DNA of 64,000 nucleotides from an uncultured Verrucomicrobiota bacterium (GTDB lineage: Bacteria > Verrucomicrobiota > Verrucomicrobiia > Opitutales > Intestinicryptomonadaceae): positions 62,001-126,000 of the forward strand of contig CASFDK010000044.1 in the NCBI GenBank assembly GCA_949293415.1. Direction: 5' to 3'. Below the pieces are notes generated by a model. The model did no database searches. It worked only from the letters and a program-made list of their open reading frames with translations, and had not been told where the DNA came from. The position numbers were made by a program, and so were the translations under genes. Positions 57,101-64,000 of this stretch are shown here, one piece after another. Numbering within the stretch: position 1 is the first letter of the stretch; every line of letters starts with the position of its first letter.

Positions 57101-57565
57101 CCCGAGTTTCAGATAGTTGACGTTTACGTCCTTTTTCTTGAGCTCGGCGATTGTCATCCTTTCGAGCTTGCCGCCTTTGCGGGCGTACGGAAGCCAAAGA
57201 TAGGCATCGGGCAGCGGGTTGTACTTTTTGAGCGCGAGTATCTTCCGCCCCTTGACAAGAGGATTGTCGAGCAACGCCGCGCGGGATGAGTCGAGCATTT
57301 TACGCGCCTTTTCGCGCGCCGCGCCGTCGCCCGCAAGCACGCCCTTTTTGACCGCGTCGTATTCTTTGCGCATAGCCGCGATTTCCGCCGAACGGCCTTT
57401 CGGATACTGAGGAAAGGTCTTTTCCATATCGGCTACGGCGTTTGCCACGCGCTCCAAATCAAGTTCCAGAAATTCGGTTTTGAGCGAATCCCCCGCCGCC
57501 CCCGCAAACGAATGCGCGATGGCGAAAAAAGCGAGAACGAAAACCGATATATATTTGTTTTTCAT
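54182..57565 (-). CDS. PD40-repeat, dihaem cytochrome and SUMF1-like chimeric exported protein
   Basis: A 1127-residue exported protein. A signal peptide (NKYISVFVLAFFAIAHSFAG) is followed by a helical region and a TolB/PD40-like propeller region (WDADKILFSS, TPDGRVLYTRWE). Then comes a section like the hydrazine-synthase-alpha-like proteins of Planctomycetes with two haem-binding motifs, CVGCH near 606 and CISCH near 656. The last 250 residues are a SUMF1/PvdO-like domain (IPSGTFVMGAND, PTEEQWEWAARAG, GNVAEWTRSPY) without the catalytic cysteine pair. The ATG before NKYIS is preferred over an upstream in-frame extension with cysteines that has no ribosome site. Role likely periplasmic; substrate unknown. 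Confidence 0.85.
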   Translation of the reverse strand: MKNKYISVFVLAFFAIAHSFAGAAGDSLKTEFLELDLERVANAVADMEKTFPQYPKGRSAEIAAMRKEYDAVKKGVLAGDGAAREKARKMLDSSRAALLDNPLVKGRKILALKKYNPLPDAYLWLPYARKGGKLERMTIAELKKKDVNVNYLKLGLPCNWQGNHFLRGMAGQAEDSICEISTDGDIKTIYQPAVRNPITDLCLNWDADKILFSSISEKGNWELYEVSVRGGKPRLMTPNIHADIDNYDGVYTPDGSIVYCSTASYAGVPCVYGVDYVGNIFSIDPTSENPQERENTIRQLTFEQDQDWMPRITPDGRVLYTRWEYSDNSHYFSRIVMCMNPDGTNQHSYYGSSSYWPNSLFYCRQIPDNPNMFVGIVSGHHGMSRTGEMHLFDVRRGNREAEGRIYQFGAHGKPYTAEIMDELTFESWPKFLHPYPLSEKYFLASMRRSESEQFGIYLLDTFGNITKIKRLDDYSLLEPIPLVKTKRPPAVAERRDDDMKYGTMYLSDIYAGEGLQGVPRGTVKALRLFEYHFAYRDTGMHDVIGYEGPWDVKRVLGTVPVYEDGSAAFKIPANTPISIQPLDADGRALALMRTWTVSMPGETQSCVGCHERSNETVPFTANIASRRPPSEIKPFDEKVEGFSFDRKIQPILDRNCISCHNAETNAKDGRPNFADTKKLWKHFGASYLALHPYVRRPGPECYQRVMTPLEYYSADTELVQMLRKGHHGARLSDGEMRTLYTWIDLNVPYLGTWSEYRPVKNDGIERRKYFLKKYAKKDSSPEEIHLKRAQVEPKKPVEEPRHAALAPKVAGFPFGAKTASEKIAAENLPREISLPLDGKTEMKLALIPSGTFVMGANDRYFDEGPACVRKIEKPFYMGEMEVSNAQIRTVLKNHHSGWLDRQYKDHTHEGIPINGDELSAVRVSLAEAEKFCEILSERLGVKVSVPTEEQWEWAARAGTDGQYWFGGGDYSKFENLSDVNTKKFAEALAVRKKLDKNGKEVGIMYDLLPQKKPTKFETFIPRDDFADDGNQVVCAGGQYKPNAFGLYDMLGNVAEWTRSPYTETLGGKIAEPLKYVVRGGSWRDRLKIARTTYRHDFFKWQRVYNVGFRVVIEDAQSAKKFATENAK

Positions 57566-57721
57566 AAATACTGCCAAATAAAAACACTGCGGCGGGCATA
57601 CCGCTACGCACAACGTATACGCCTTTTTTCAAACCCAACAAATTCATAAAACAAAGTCAAATTAAAATATGAATTTTCTTTTAATCTGTTGTTTTATCTT
57701 TGAAAACGCAAACGCAGACAC

Positions 57722-57752
57722 AAAAAATCCGCAACCTTGAGACGGTTGCGGA
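57722..57752 (-). terminator. Rho-independent terminator after purT
   Basis: On the minus strand CCGCAACC pairs perfectly with GGTTGCGG across a 7-base loop, followed by ATTTTTTG. The rest of the interval up to the chimeric cytochrome gene is AT-rich and holds nothing else recognised. Confidence 0.9.
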
Positions 57753-57791
57753 CATTCAAAAAAGCCGCTACTAAAGCCCTCGCGAGTCGTT

Positions 57792-58976
57792 TTAATAGAG
57801 CCTAATTTTGAGGTCGGAGAGCATTTCCTCCGTGGTTTTGTCGGCCTTTTCGATTGTTTCGCCGCGCGCGAGCAGAACGCCCATTCTGCGGTGTCCGCGG
57901 ACGGACGGCTTGCCGAATAGCCGCATATCGGTATTGGGACGCGAAAGAACCTTGTCGAGCCCTTCGTATTCGACCATATCCGAGTTGCCCTCCACCACGA
58001 CCGCTCTGCTTGCCGACGCGCCGTAGTTTTCGATTTTCGCAATCGGTATGCCCAATATTGCGCGGGCGTGAAGCGCGAACTGCGAAAAATTCTGCGAAAT
58101 CATCGTAACCATACCCGTGTCGTGCGGTCGCGGCGAAACCTCGCTGAACAAAACTTCGTCGCCCTTGACGAACATTTCAACGCCGAAAATGCCGTAGCCG
58201 CCGAGCGCGTCGGTAATTTTCTTCGCAACGTCGCGAGCCGCCTCGATTGCCTTTGCCGACATCGGGTAGGGCTGCCAACTCTGCCGGTAGTCTCCGTCTA
58301 CCTGCCTGTGTCCAATCGGATCGCAGAACGAAGTTCCGCCGCTGTGACGCACGGTAAGCAGTGTAATTTCGTAGTCGAAGTCCACAAAGCCCTCCACAAT
58401 CACGCGACCGCCGCCAGCCCTGCCGCCCGATTGCGAATATTCCCATGCGCGTTCCACATCCGCCGTCGAGCGCACCACGCTCTGACCGTGTCCGGACGAG
58501 CTCATAATTGGCTTTACGACACAGGGCATTCCGATTTTTTCGAGAGCCTTGTCGAACTCCGACCTGTCGGATGCGAAGGCGTAGGGCGAAGTTTTCAGAC
58601 CGAGCTTTTCCGCCGCCAACGTTCTGATTCCCTCGCGGTTCATCGTCAGGTTCACCGCCTTCGCCGTGGGAACGACGCGGAAGCCGTCGGATTCGAGTTC
58701 GAGAAGCTTGGAGGTTGCAATCGCCTCTACTTCGGGAACGATGAAGTCGGGCTTCTCGGCGCGGACAAGCTGTTCGAGCGCGCCGCCGTCGAGCATCGAA
58801 ATTACGTGCGAACGGTCGGCGACCTGCATTGCGGGCGCGTCGGCGTAGCGGTCCACCGCGATTACCTCTACTCCGAGCCGTTTCAATTCAATGGCGACCT
58901 CGCGCCCGAGTTCACCGGAACCGAGCAGCATTGCCTTGGTCGAGTTCGATTTGTATGGCGTGCCGATTTTTGTCAT
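57792..58976 (-). CDS. purT: Formate-dependent phosphoribosylglycinamide formyltransferase
   Basis: PurT formylates GAR with formate and ATP in purine biosynthesis, replacing folate-dependent PurN. The 394-residue ATP-grasp protein starts [20 protein letters not shown], and has [30 protein letters not shown] and [14 protein letters not shown]. Its ATG overlaps the stop of the LpxL-GT9 fusion gene and follows the strong site GAAGGAAGAAT. Confidence 0.95.
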   Translation of the reverse strand: MTKIGTPYKSNSTKAMLLGSGELGREVAIELKRLGVEVIAVDRYADAPAMQVADRSHVISMLDGGALEQLVRAEKPDFIVPEVEAIATSKLLELESDGFRVVPTAKAVNLTMNREGIRTLAAEKLGLKTSPYAFASDRSEFDKALEKIGMPCVVKPIMSSSGHGQSVVRSTADVERAWEYSQSGGRAGGGRVIVEGFVDFDYEITLLTVRHSGGTSFCDPIGHRQVDGDYRQSWQPYPMSAKAIEAARDVAKKITDALGGYGIFGVEMFVKGDEVLFSEVSPRPHDTGMVTMISQNFSQFALHARAILGIPIAKIENYGASASRAVVVEGNSDMVEYEGLDKVLSRPNTDMRLFGKPSVRGHRRMGVLLARGETIEKADKTTEEMLSDLKIRLY

Positions 58977-60877
58977 AATAATTCTTCCTTCTCGTTGATA
59001 AATGATAATACAGCCGATTCGACATCGGCAATTTCGTTGTCGAGAACCGAACCGCCCCCCTGCACGGGGCAACCGCTCGGAACGATTTCGGCAAACGGCG
59101 CATCGAAGACAAAGCCCGAGCGCAGCGGATTCGTCGCCCCGTAAATCGCGACAGTCTTCAAGCCGAGCGCATTTGCAATGTGCGTCTGTGCGCAGTCGGT
59201 GCCGACCGCGACGGCGCAACTTGCGATTTCCCCGACGCTCTCGGCAAGCCCGCGCTTTTCGGCGAAATTTTCAACATCGGCAAATTCGGCGTGTTTTGCC
59301 ATTTCGAAAGCCGTGCGGGAATCGCTTTCGCCGCCGAATATCGCGAACTTTGCGTTCGGGATTTTCGCCGACAGCGCGCGGATGAGTCCGCACCACTTTT
59401 CGACGCTCCATGCGTGTATGCCGTCGCCGCCGCACATAACCGCGATTTTGTTCGGATTTTTTTCGATTGCCCCCGCTCCGAGCGGCGAGAAATCGGGTTC
59501 GCCGCGCAGCCCGAACCTGCGCATAAAATCGGTATATTCCAAAACGACGTGCTCCGCCGAATGCGCCGCGTCTGGCTTGTAAACCGCCGTTGCGAACCTG
59601 CGCCTGCGCCCGCGTTCGACGGCAAGGCGCACGTTCGCCCCCGCAAGATACGCCTGAAAGTCGTCGGCGGGCGAATCGGCAAGAACCAAGTGGGTATCGG
59701 CATAGCGGTCGGCGAGCCTGCGGAATGCGGCGCAACGCGCAAAAAAGCCGTCCTCCCTGTCGGGCACTGAAACAACCTCGTCGGCGACACCGAACAGGCG
59801 CACCGCAGTTGCATATTTGTTCTGTACGAGCAGCGATACGAACGCGTCGGCGCGCGATTTGCGGAGTTGCCGCACAAGCGGAAGAAGCGCGAGGGTTTCG
59901 CGGAACGAATCGGGCACGGTTATGAGTATGCGCGTCGTGCGCGGAACTTCGGAAAGCCCCTTGCGCGAGAGCGCGTATTTGACGCTTTCGGCACTGAAAT
60001 CCAAACCGAGCGCGTTCGAACGCCCGTCGCCAACCAGCCATCTGCGGTGAAGCCAGAGCCAGTCAAAACGCGCAATTTCGTCGGTGCGCAGTTTTTCGGA
60101 AAGCCATTCGTTGCCCTCGAAGGTGATTTCCTCCTTAGTCTTTCCGTCGAAGAACACGCCGCCTATCCGCGAACGCCAGAACCCCGTGCGGGTCGCCCAA
60201 AACGCGGCGCAACGCGCCCCGCCCTTTTCGGCGAGAATACCCGCCAAGTCGCTTGTGGTGCACACGCGGTCGAGCAGAAAAGTGCGTTCGCCGGTATAGG
60301 TTTTCTGGTCGAAAAGCACGGCGACTATTCCGTTTTCGCGCAGAAACTTCACGGCGGCAAGAAGCCCATTTTTGCGAGAGAGAAGCTCTATCCCGAACCT
60401 CTGGCGGCTCGATTTCACCCAATCCTCCAGCCCTTTGTTATCGAACGGGCGGTAGAACACGCCCGTGGGCGGGATTTTGTCGGAGACCAAAACGGGAAAC
60501 ATCGTGATTGTCTCCATCATCGCGAAGTGAGGAATCATCAAAACCGTCGGATGCGGATTCGAACCGAGCTTTTTGAGCTCGTCCAAAACGAAGCCGTCTA
60601 TGACTATGCGCGAGCGCAGATTTTCAGCCGAAAGATACGGGCTCGCCAAGACGAACAACGCCATTTCCACCATCCGTCTGCACGACTGGTACGCAATCTT
60701 TCTGCGCTCCGCACGCGTCATATCGGGAAACGCGTGGGCAATGTTCGAATGCGCGACATCGATTCTGCCGAACGGAAAGGCGTAAATGAGCCATCCTACG
60801 AATTTACAGAACGAATCGTTCACGCAATCGGGCATCGACGCGATTGTACGCCCAATCAATGTCAAAAACAGCTTCAT
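58973..60877 (-). CDS. Fusion of LpxL-type lauroyl acyltransferase and GT9 glycosyltransferase
   Basis: A 634-residue two-domain protein. Residues about 1-300 are an LpxL/HtrB-type lipid A acyltransferase with a membrane-proximal start ([20 protein letters not shown]) and the catalytic HFAMME (His117, HX4E). Residues about 310-634 are a family 9 glycosyltransferase like the LPS heptosyltransferases ([38 protein letters not shown]). These are separate proteins in most bacteria. The ATG before [10 protein letters not shown] is chosen; a longer upstream frame lacks a ribosome site. It overlaps purT by 4 bases. LPS or another glycolipid is the likely target (inferred). Confidence 0.88.
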   Translation of the reverse strand: MKLFLTLIGRTIASMPDCVNDSFCKFVGWLIYAFPFGRIDVAHSNIAHAFPDMTRAERRKIAYQSCRRMVEMALFVLASPYLSAENLRSRIVIDGFVLDELKKLGSNPHPTVLMIPHFAMMETITMFPVLVSDKIPPTGVFYRPFDNKGLEDWVKSSRQRFGIELLSRKNGLLAAVKFLRENGIVAVLFDQKTYTGERTFLLDRVCTTSDLAGILAEKGGARCAAFWATRTGFWRSRIGGVFFDGKTKEEITFEGNEWLSEKLRTDEIARFDWLWLHRRWLVGDGRSNALGLDFSAESVKYALSRKGLSEVPRTTRILITVPDSFRETLALLPLVRQLRKSRADAFVSLLVQNKYATAVRLFGVADEVVSVPDREDGFFARCAAFRRLADRYADTHLVLADSPADDFQAYLAGANVRLAVERGRRRRFATAVYKPDAAHSAEHVVLEYTDFMRRFGLRGEPDFSPLGAGAIEKNPNKIAVMCGGDGIHAWSVEKWCGLIRALSAKIPNAKFAIFGGESDSRTAFEMAKHAEFADVENFAEKRGLAESVGEIASCAVAVGTDCAQTHIANALGLKTVAIYGATNPLRSGFVFDAPFAEIVPSGCPVQGGGSVLDNEIADVESAVLSFINEKEELL

Positions 60878-60920
60878 TAAAAAAATCCGCCCGAACAGTA
60901 CCCCATCGCGCCGAAAAATG

Positions 60921-60951
60921 CAAAAGAAAAAAGAGCGCATCCCGAGGGACG
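60921..60951 (-). terminator. Terminator after the Sel1-repeat gene
   Basis: On the minus strand an imperfect GCGTCCC-TC-GGGATGCGC stem is followed by TCTTTTTTCTTTT. Confidence 0.6.
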
Positions 60952-60961
60952 CAATGCGAAA

Positions 60962-61795
60962 CTACTTTACGCCTTTCGGAGCGGGAACGGAAGTGTCGAG
61001 ACGCAGTTGGTTCAAGTATTTCGCAGCCTCCTCGTCGCCCTGTTGCGCCGCCATACCGAAGAATGTCTTGGCCCTTTCCAAATCCTTTTTCACGCCCGTG
61101 CCGTTTGCGTACAAAATACCGAGATATTTACGGGCATCGCGGTTGCCGAACTCGGCGGCGTTCGTCCAGATTGCGACCGCCTTTTGAAGGTCGGGCTTGA
61201 CGCCGTCGCCCGTGAAATAGCAGAGCGCAAGGTAAACCTGCGACTGCAAATGTCCCTGTTCGGCGGCGGCTTTCCAGAGTTCGAAAGCCTTTTGAAGGTT
61301 GCGCTCGCGCACCCCCTGCCCCTTTGCGTAGGCGAACGCCAAGTTGAACTGCGCCTTGGGATGCTTTTGTTGGGCGGCTTTGTCCCACCAGAAGACGGCG
61401 GTGTTCACGTCGGGCAGAACCGAAACTCCGCCGCTGTACGCCTGTCCCATCAGATATTGCGCCTCGGCATCGCCGCGCTTTGCCGCCTCGAGCCAGCATT
61501 CTACCGCCTTGTACGAATTGCGCGGAACGCCCTTGCCCGAATAGTACGACGCGCCGATGTTCGTAAGCCCGCGCGGATTGCCGTTGTTTGCGGCAAGCTG
61601 CCACCAAGCTATCGCCTTTGAATAGTCGGGCGGAAATTTTCCGCGTCCGCCGTCGGCATAATATTCGCCGATTTCGTTTTGAGCGGTTGCGTCGCCGTTT
61701 TGCGCCTGTTTGAATTTTGCGTCGAAGTCGAACGCTTCGCCGACGAGCGTCAGCGCGGCAAACGCAAAGGCAAGAATTGCGGGAAATTTTTTCAT
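60962..61795 (-). CDS. Exported Sel1-repeat protein
   Basis: A 277-residue protein with a signal peptide (KKFPAILAFAFAALTLVGEA) and about six Sel1-like repeats of 36 residues, for example AIAWWQLAANNGNPRGLTNI and AVECWLEAAKRGDAEAQYLM. These helical repeats usually bind partner proteins in the periplasm. The ATG is preceded by TTGGGAAA. It lies between two transcription terminators and is probably a single-gene unit. Confidence 0.9.
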   Translation of the reverse strand: MKKFPAILAFAFAALTLVGEAFDFDAKFKQAQNGDATAQNEIGEYYADGGRGKFPPDYSKAIAWWQLAANNGNPRGLTNIGASYYSGKGVPRNSYKAVECWLEAAKRGDAEAQYLMGQAYSGGVSVLPDVNTAVFWWDKAAQQKHPKAQFNLAFAYAKGQGVRERNLQKAFELWKAAAEQGHLQSQVYLALCYFTGDGVKPDLQKAVAIWTNAAEFGNRDARKYLGILYANGTGVKKDLERAKTFFGMAAQQGDEEAAKYLNQLRLDTSVPAPKGVK

Positions 61796-61861
61796 AGTCC
61801 GATTTTCCCAAACGCGCACAATAACACAAGCCAAAAAGCAGCGCGGAGCAACCCGACGGAG

Positions 61862-61897
61862 CAAAAAAAATCGGACGCGTAAAAAGCGTCCGATTTC
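61862..61897 (-). terminator. Rho-independent terminator after the glycoside-hydrolase-like gene
   Basis: On the minus strand TCGGACGC-TTTTTAC-GCGTCCGA forms a perfect 8-bp stem (extended by AA/TT pairs) and runs into eight T. Confidence 0.92.
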
Positions 61898-61907
61898 GGC
61901 AATCCGT

Positions 61908-64000
61908 TTATTCGGCGACTATTTCGTAGAACACGGCGGGCTCTTTCAGCTTGGAGGTGTCAAGCTCTATCTTCAGGGCGCCGTCCGCAATTCCAAGCGG
62001 CAGTTTTTCGGCGCGTTCGCCGTTGAGCTTGAGCGCGTAAACCGCGTAATTTTTCGGACGGAACAGACGCGAGAAGAAGCCCTGTTCGGGCAGCTTGAAT
62101 TCGGCGGACAGCCTGCCCGTGCGCACGATAATCGGCGGCTTGCCCACCGTTATGAGCGTCATTCTGTCGGGCGAAAGTTCGCAGCCTGTGGACGCGTTGT
62201 CGGTATTGTAGACAAGCACCATCCGCGAACTTTCGCCGAGCGGCTTGTTGTCGACAGACGTTATCGCAACCGACGCGGGCACGCTCGAAGACTTCACGAA
62301 AAGCCTGTCGAGTTTTACGTTCTTGGTGTTGTCCTTGAGCACGGCGGCCTCGGTTTTCGGCGTTATGACATCGACCGTACCCGCGTTGAAATCTACGGTG
62401 ATTTCGTTCGTGTCGCTCTGGTAGAGGTTCTTTGCGGGGTCGGAAATGTTGTCTTTGGGAAGGATGCCTGCCATCCGCAGATTTGTCGCGGCGGCGGAGA
62501 TGTCGAAGGTCTTTTTCTCGGTCTTCGGATCGGGATTTGCGCCGTTGCCCCAGATGTTTTTAGCCGAACCCGCAGGCTTGAGCCTGAGGTCGGCGGGCTT
62601 TACCGCGACGCCCTTGAGTTCGTCGATTTTCCGCGCCGAGGGGAAATCGATTCCGAAGCCCGTCATCAGCGCGATTTTCGCCTGCTCGTGGTTCATGCCG
62701 CGCAACATCAGGGGCGAAGATTCCACGTACTCCTTGTTGTATACGACATCTACCCTGTGCGGGCTCGGCTTTACGTCGCCGCGGTAGAAAAGCATTGCCG
62801 AAAGGAATTCGTTGGCGCGGTACACGGGCGAATTGTAGACCTCGAAACTGCCGAGATGTCCGCGCTTGCGTGCGGAAACCGCCTCGTCGTGGATTGTCAG
62901 ATTGTCGTAGTCTTGGAACGCCGAAAATGCGGGGAAGAAAACGCCAGTTTCGTGCTTGTACTGGTTCCAGTGCGAGTGCTGGTATTCGGTCAAAACGTAC
63001 GGACGACCCGCTATGCGCTTGTTGGCCGCGTGAAGCCAGAACGCAGCCGAGTAGTCGGGCGAAAGCGAGCTGTACTGCGCCACGCGCGATCCCTCGCTCA
63101 TAAAGTGGCTCGGGTGGCAAAAGTAGACATTGTTCGCCATATAGCTGCCCGCCTCCGCGCTGAGCAGGTAAACGTCGGAGCGGATTACGCAGTTGTGCTG
63201 GTGCAACGGGGCTTTCATGCCCACTTCGTTGCGCACGACATTTTCGCAGAACCGCTGTAATTCGCGCGAGCAGTCTATGACAAACTGCGCCACCGCCGCG
63301 GGATTTCTGTGCTTTACGTTGTCGAAGGGGGAAAGTTGGTCGAAGTTCTTGAACGATGTTTTCCACTCTTTATTGAGCTTGGCGATGTTGCCGTATTTTT
63401 TCGCCGCCCATTTGCGGAACGCGGCGTCGCCGAACGCCCTGCCCTTTGCGGTCATTCCCGAGTGGAACGGATAGAGGGTATCGAGCTCGTTGAAATATTC
63501 GATTGTGGCAATCGACGGGTCGTCTTTCCACGCCTTTCCCGTATAGGGGTTGACATGCTCGAGCTGCATATGCACAAACTTGCGCCAAGCTTCGCGCGCG
63601 GCGGGGTCGCCGAAGATAAAGCGGCTTTTCGTGTCGAAGCGGTCGCTCCAGTCGAAACCGACTTCGCCGATGTCGTGGCTTGCAAGCATCCAGTGCGTGT
63701 AGATGCCCTCGCGGGCGAGCGCGAAAATCAGGTAGTCGTAAAGGTCGCGGATGTTCTTCTTCATCTTGAAGGGCGCGTCGAATTCGTACGGATACATCGA
63801 AATGCGCCAGCGGAGCATATTATAGCCCTGTTTGCGGAACTTTTTGACGTACTTGTCGATGTCTTCGTGTGTTTTCAATTCGTTCGGGAAGCGGTTTCCG
63901 GGGCGCGAGTTTGTGCCCTTGAATTTTACGCGTTCGCTCGGTTTGTCGGCAAAGGCGAAATGTCCGTCTTTGTTGACGATTAGCCTGCCGAATTTGCCCG
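61908..64000 (-). CDS. Glycoside-hydrolase-like (TIM barrel) protein, 5' end cut by window edge
   Basis: At least 697 codons are open and continue past the right edge, so the start is missing; the frame reads through FAFADKPSERVKFKGTNSRP before the first methionine. The N-terminal part looks like a GH5/GH42-type (GHA-clan) barrel: KQGYNMLRWRI, then SIATIEYFNELDTLYPFHSG with the acid/base Asn-Glu pair, and later RPYVLTEYQHSHWN as the candidate nucleophile region. The C-terminal ~230 residues are beta-rich. A polysaccharide- or glycoconjugate-degrading enzyme is likely; the exact family was not confirmed. Confidence 0.75.
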   Translation of the reverse strand, partial: GKFGRLIVNKDGHFAFADKPSERVKFKGTNSRPGNRFPNELKTHEDIDKYVKKFRKQGYNMLRWRISMYPYEFDAPFKMKKNIRDLYDYLIFALAREGIYTHWMLASHDIGEVGFDWSDRFDTKSRFIFGDPAAREAWRKFVHMQLEHVNPYTGKAWKDDPSIATIEYFNELDTLYPFHSGMTAKGRAFGDAAFRKWAAKKYGNIAKLNKEWKTSFKNFDQLSPFDNVKHRNPAAVAQFVIDCSRELQRFCENVVRNEVGMKAPLHQHNCVIRSDVYLLSAEAGSYMANNVYFCHPSHFMSEGSRVAQYSSLSPDYSAAFWLHAANKRIAGRPYVLTEYQHSHWNQYKHETGVFFPAFSAFQDYDNLTIHDEAVSARKRGHLGSFEVYNSPVYRANEFLSAMLFYRGDVKPSPHRVDVVYNKEYVESSPLMLRGMNHEQAKIALMTGFGIDFPSARKIDELKGVAVKPADLRLKPAGSAKNIWGNGANPDPKTEKKTFDISAAATNLRMAGILPKDNISDPAKNLYQSDTNEITVDFNAGTVDVITPKTEAAVLKDNTKNVKLDRLFVKSSSVPASVAITSVDNKPLGESSRMVLVYNTDNASTGCELSPDRMTLITVGKPPIIVRTGRLSAEFKLPEQGFFSRLFRPKNYAVYALKLNGERAEKLPLGIADGALKIELDTSKLKEPAVFYEIVAE

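Noticed and set aside
61710-63260. Plus-strand frame of 516 codons
   Set aside because: Antisense to the glycoside-hydrolase-like and Sel1 genes.

Overview
The window looks like chromosomal DNA of a Gram-negative member of the Verrucomicrobiota, most likely of the Opitutales type (inference from gene content; no rRNA is present to confirm it). Pointers are a Tat-exported Gfo/Idh/MocA dehydrogenase, a PD40-repeat protein with two haem-binding CxxCH motifs and a sulfatase-modifying-factor domain, a PEP-CTERM (VPEPAEW) remnant, a futalosine menaquinone operon, and outer-membrane functions (LpxL-type acyltransferase, heptosyltransferase-like GT9, RND and DevBC exporters). DNA is GC-rich with strong third-position bias, so most long antisense frames are shadows.

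Layout. 1-7.9 kb (minus): aspartokinase, threonine synthase, citramalate synthase, an OlsF-like double acyltransferase and a membrane protein cut by the window edge. 8-11.3 kb: histidinol phosphatase against a plus-strand run (DnaQ-type exonuclease, unknown protein, HIT protein, shikimate kinase); a tandem pair of strongly structured repeats lies just before aroK. 11.4-21.1 kb (minus): hflX, the overlapping mqnE-A-C-D-B operon, a VTT membrane protein, xseA and a DevB/DevC exporter pair. 21.1-22.0 kb is a scar with hairpins and a transposase remnant abutting tRNA-Pro. 22-30.6 kb: FKBP isomerase, acylphosphatase, an ABC exporter with a TPR partner, RNase Y, a PEP-CTERM remnant, gltX, a Nudix protein and a DUF362-like protein. 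30.7-36.5 kb (plus): TPR lipoprotein, dnaG, rpoD and a small exported protein. 36.5-41.8 kb (minus): a decayed PHP gene, an rRNA-methyltransferase-like gene, hisA, a membrane-anchored coiled-coil/SUMF1 protein and a lipoprotein amidase. 42-54 kb: MocA dehydrogenase, an NxGxx-repeat protein, purB, tgt, a ligase-ACP-acyltransferase fusion, and an RND pump pair. 54-64 kb (minus): the dihaem/SUMF1 chimera, an LpxL-GT9 fusion coupled to purT, a Sel1 protein, and a glycoside-hydrolase-like gene cut by the right edge.

How it works together. The window carries housekeeping biosynthesis (Asp-family amino acids, His, shikimate, purine, menaquinone) mixed with envelope-lipid enzymes. Three separate multidomain acyltransferases (OlsF-like, ligase-ACP-PlsC, LpxL-GT9) suggest an unusual emphasis on fused lipid-modifying enzymes. 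Two conserved information-processing enzymes, DnaG primase and Tgt, have lost most of their zinc ligands, which may be a lineage trait.

The observations most worth following are the two diverged copies of a hairpin-rich element at 10312-10655, whose stems keep pairing although their sequences differ; the zinc-site losses; the domain fusions; a perfect 12-bp inverted repeat in front of the amidase gene; and the mobile-DNA scar at the 3' end of tRNA-Pro.
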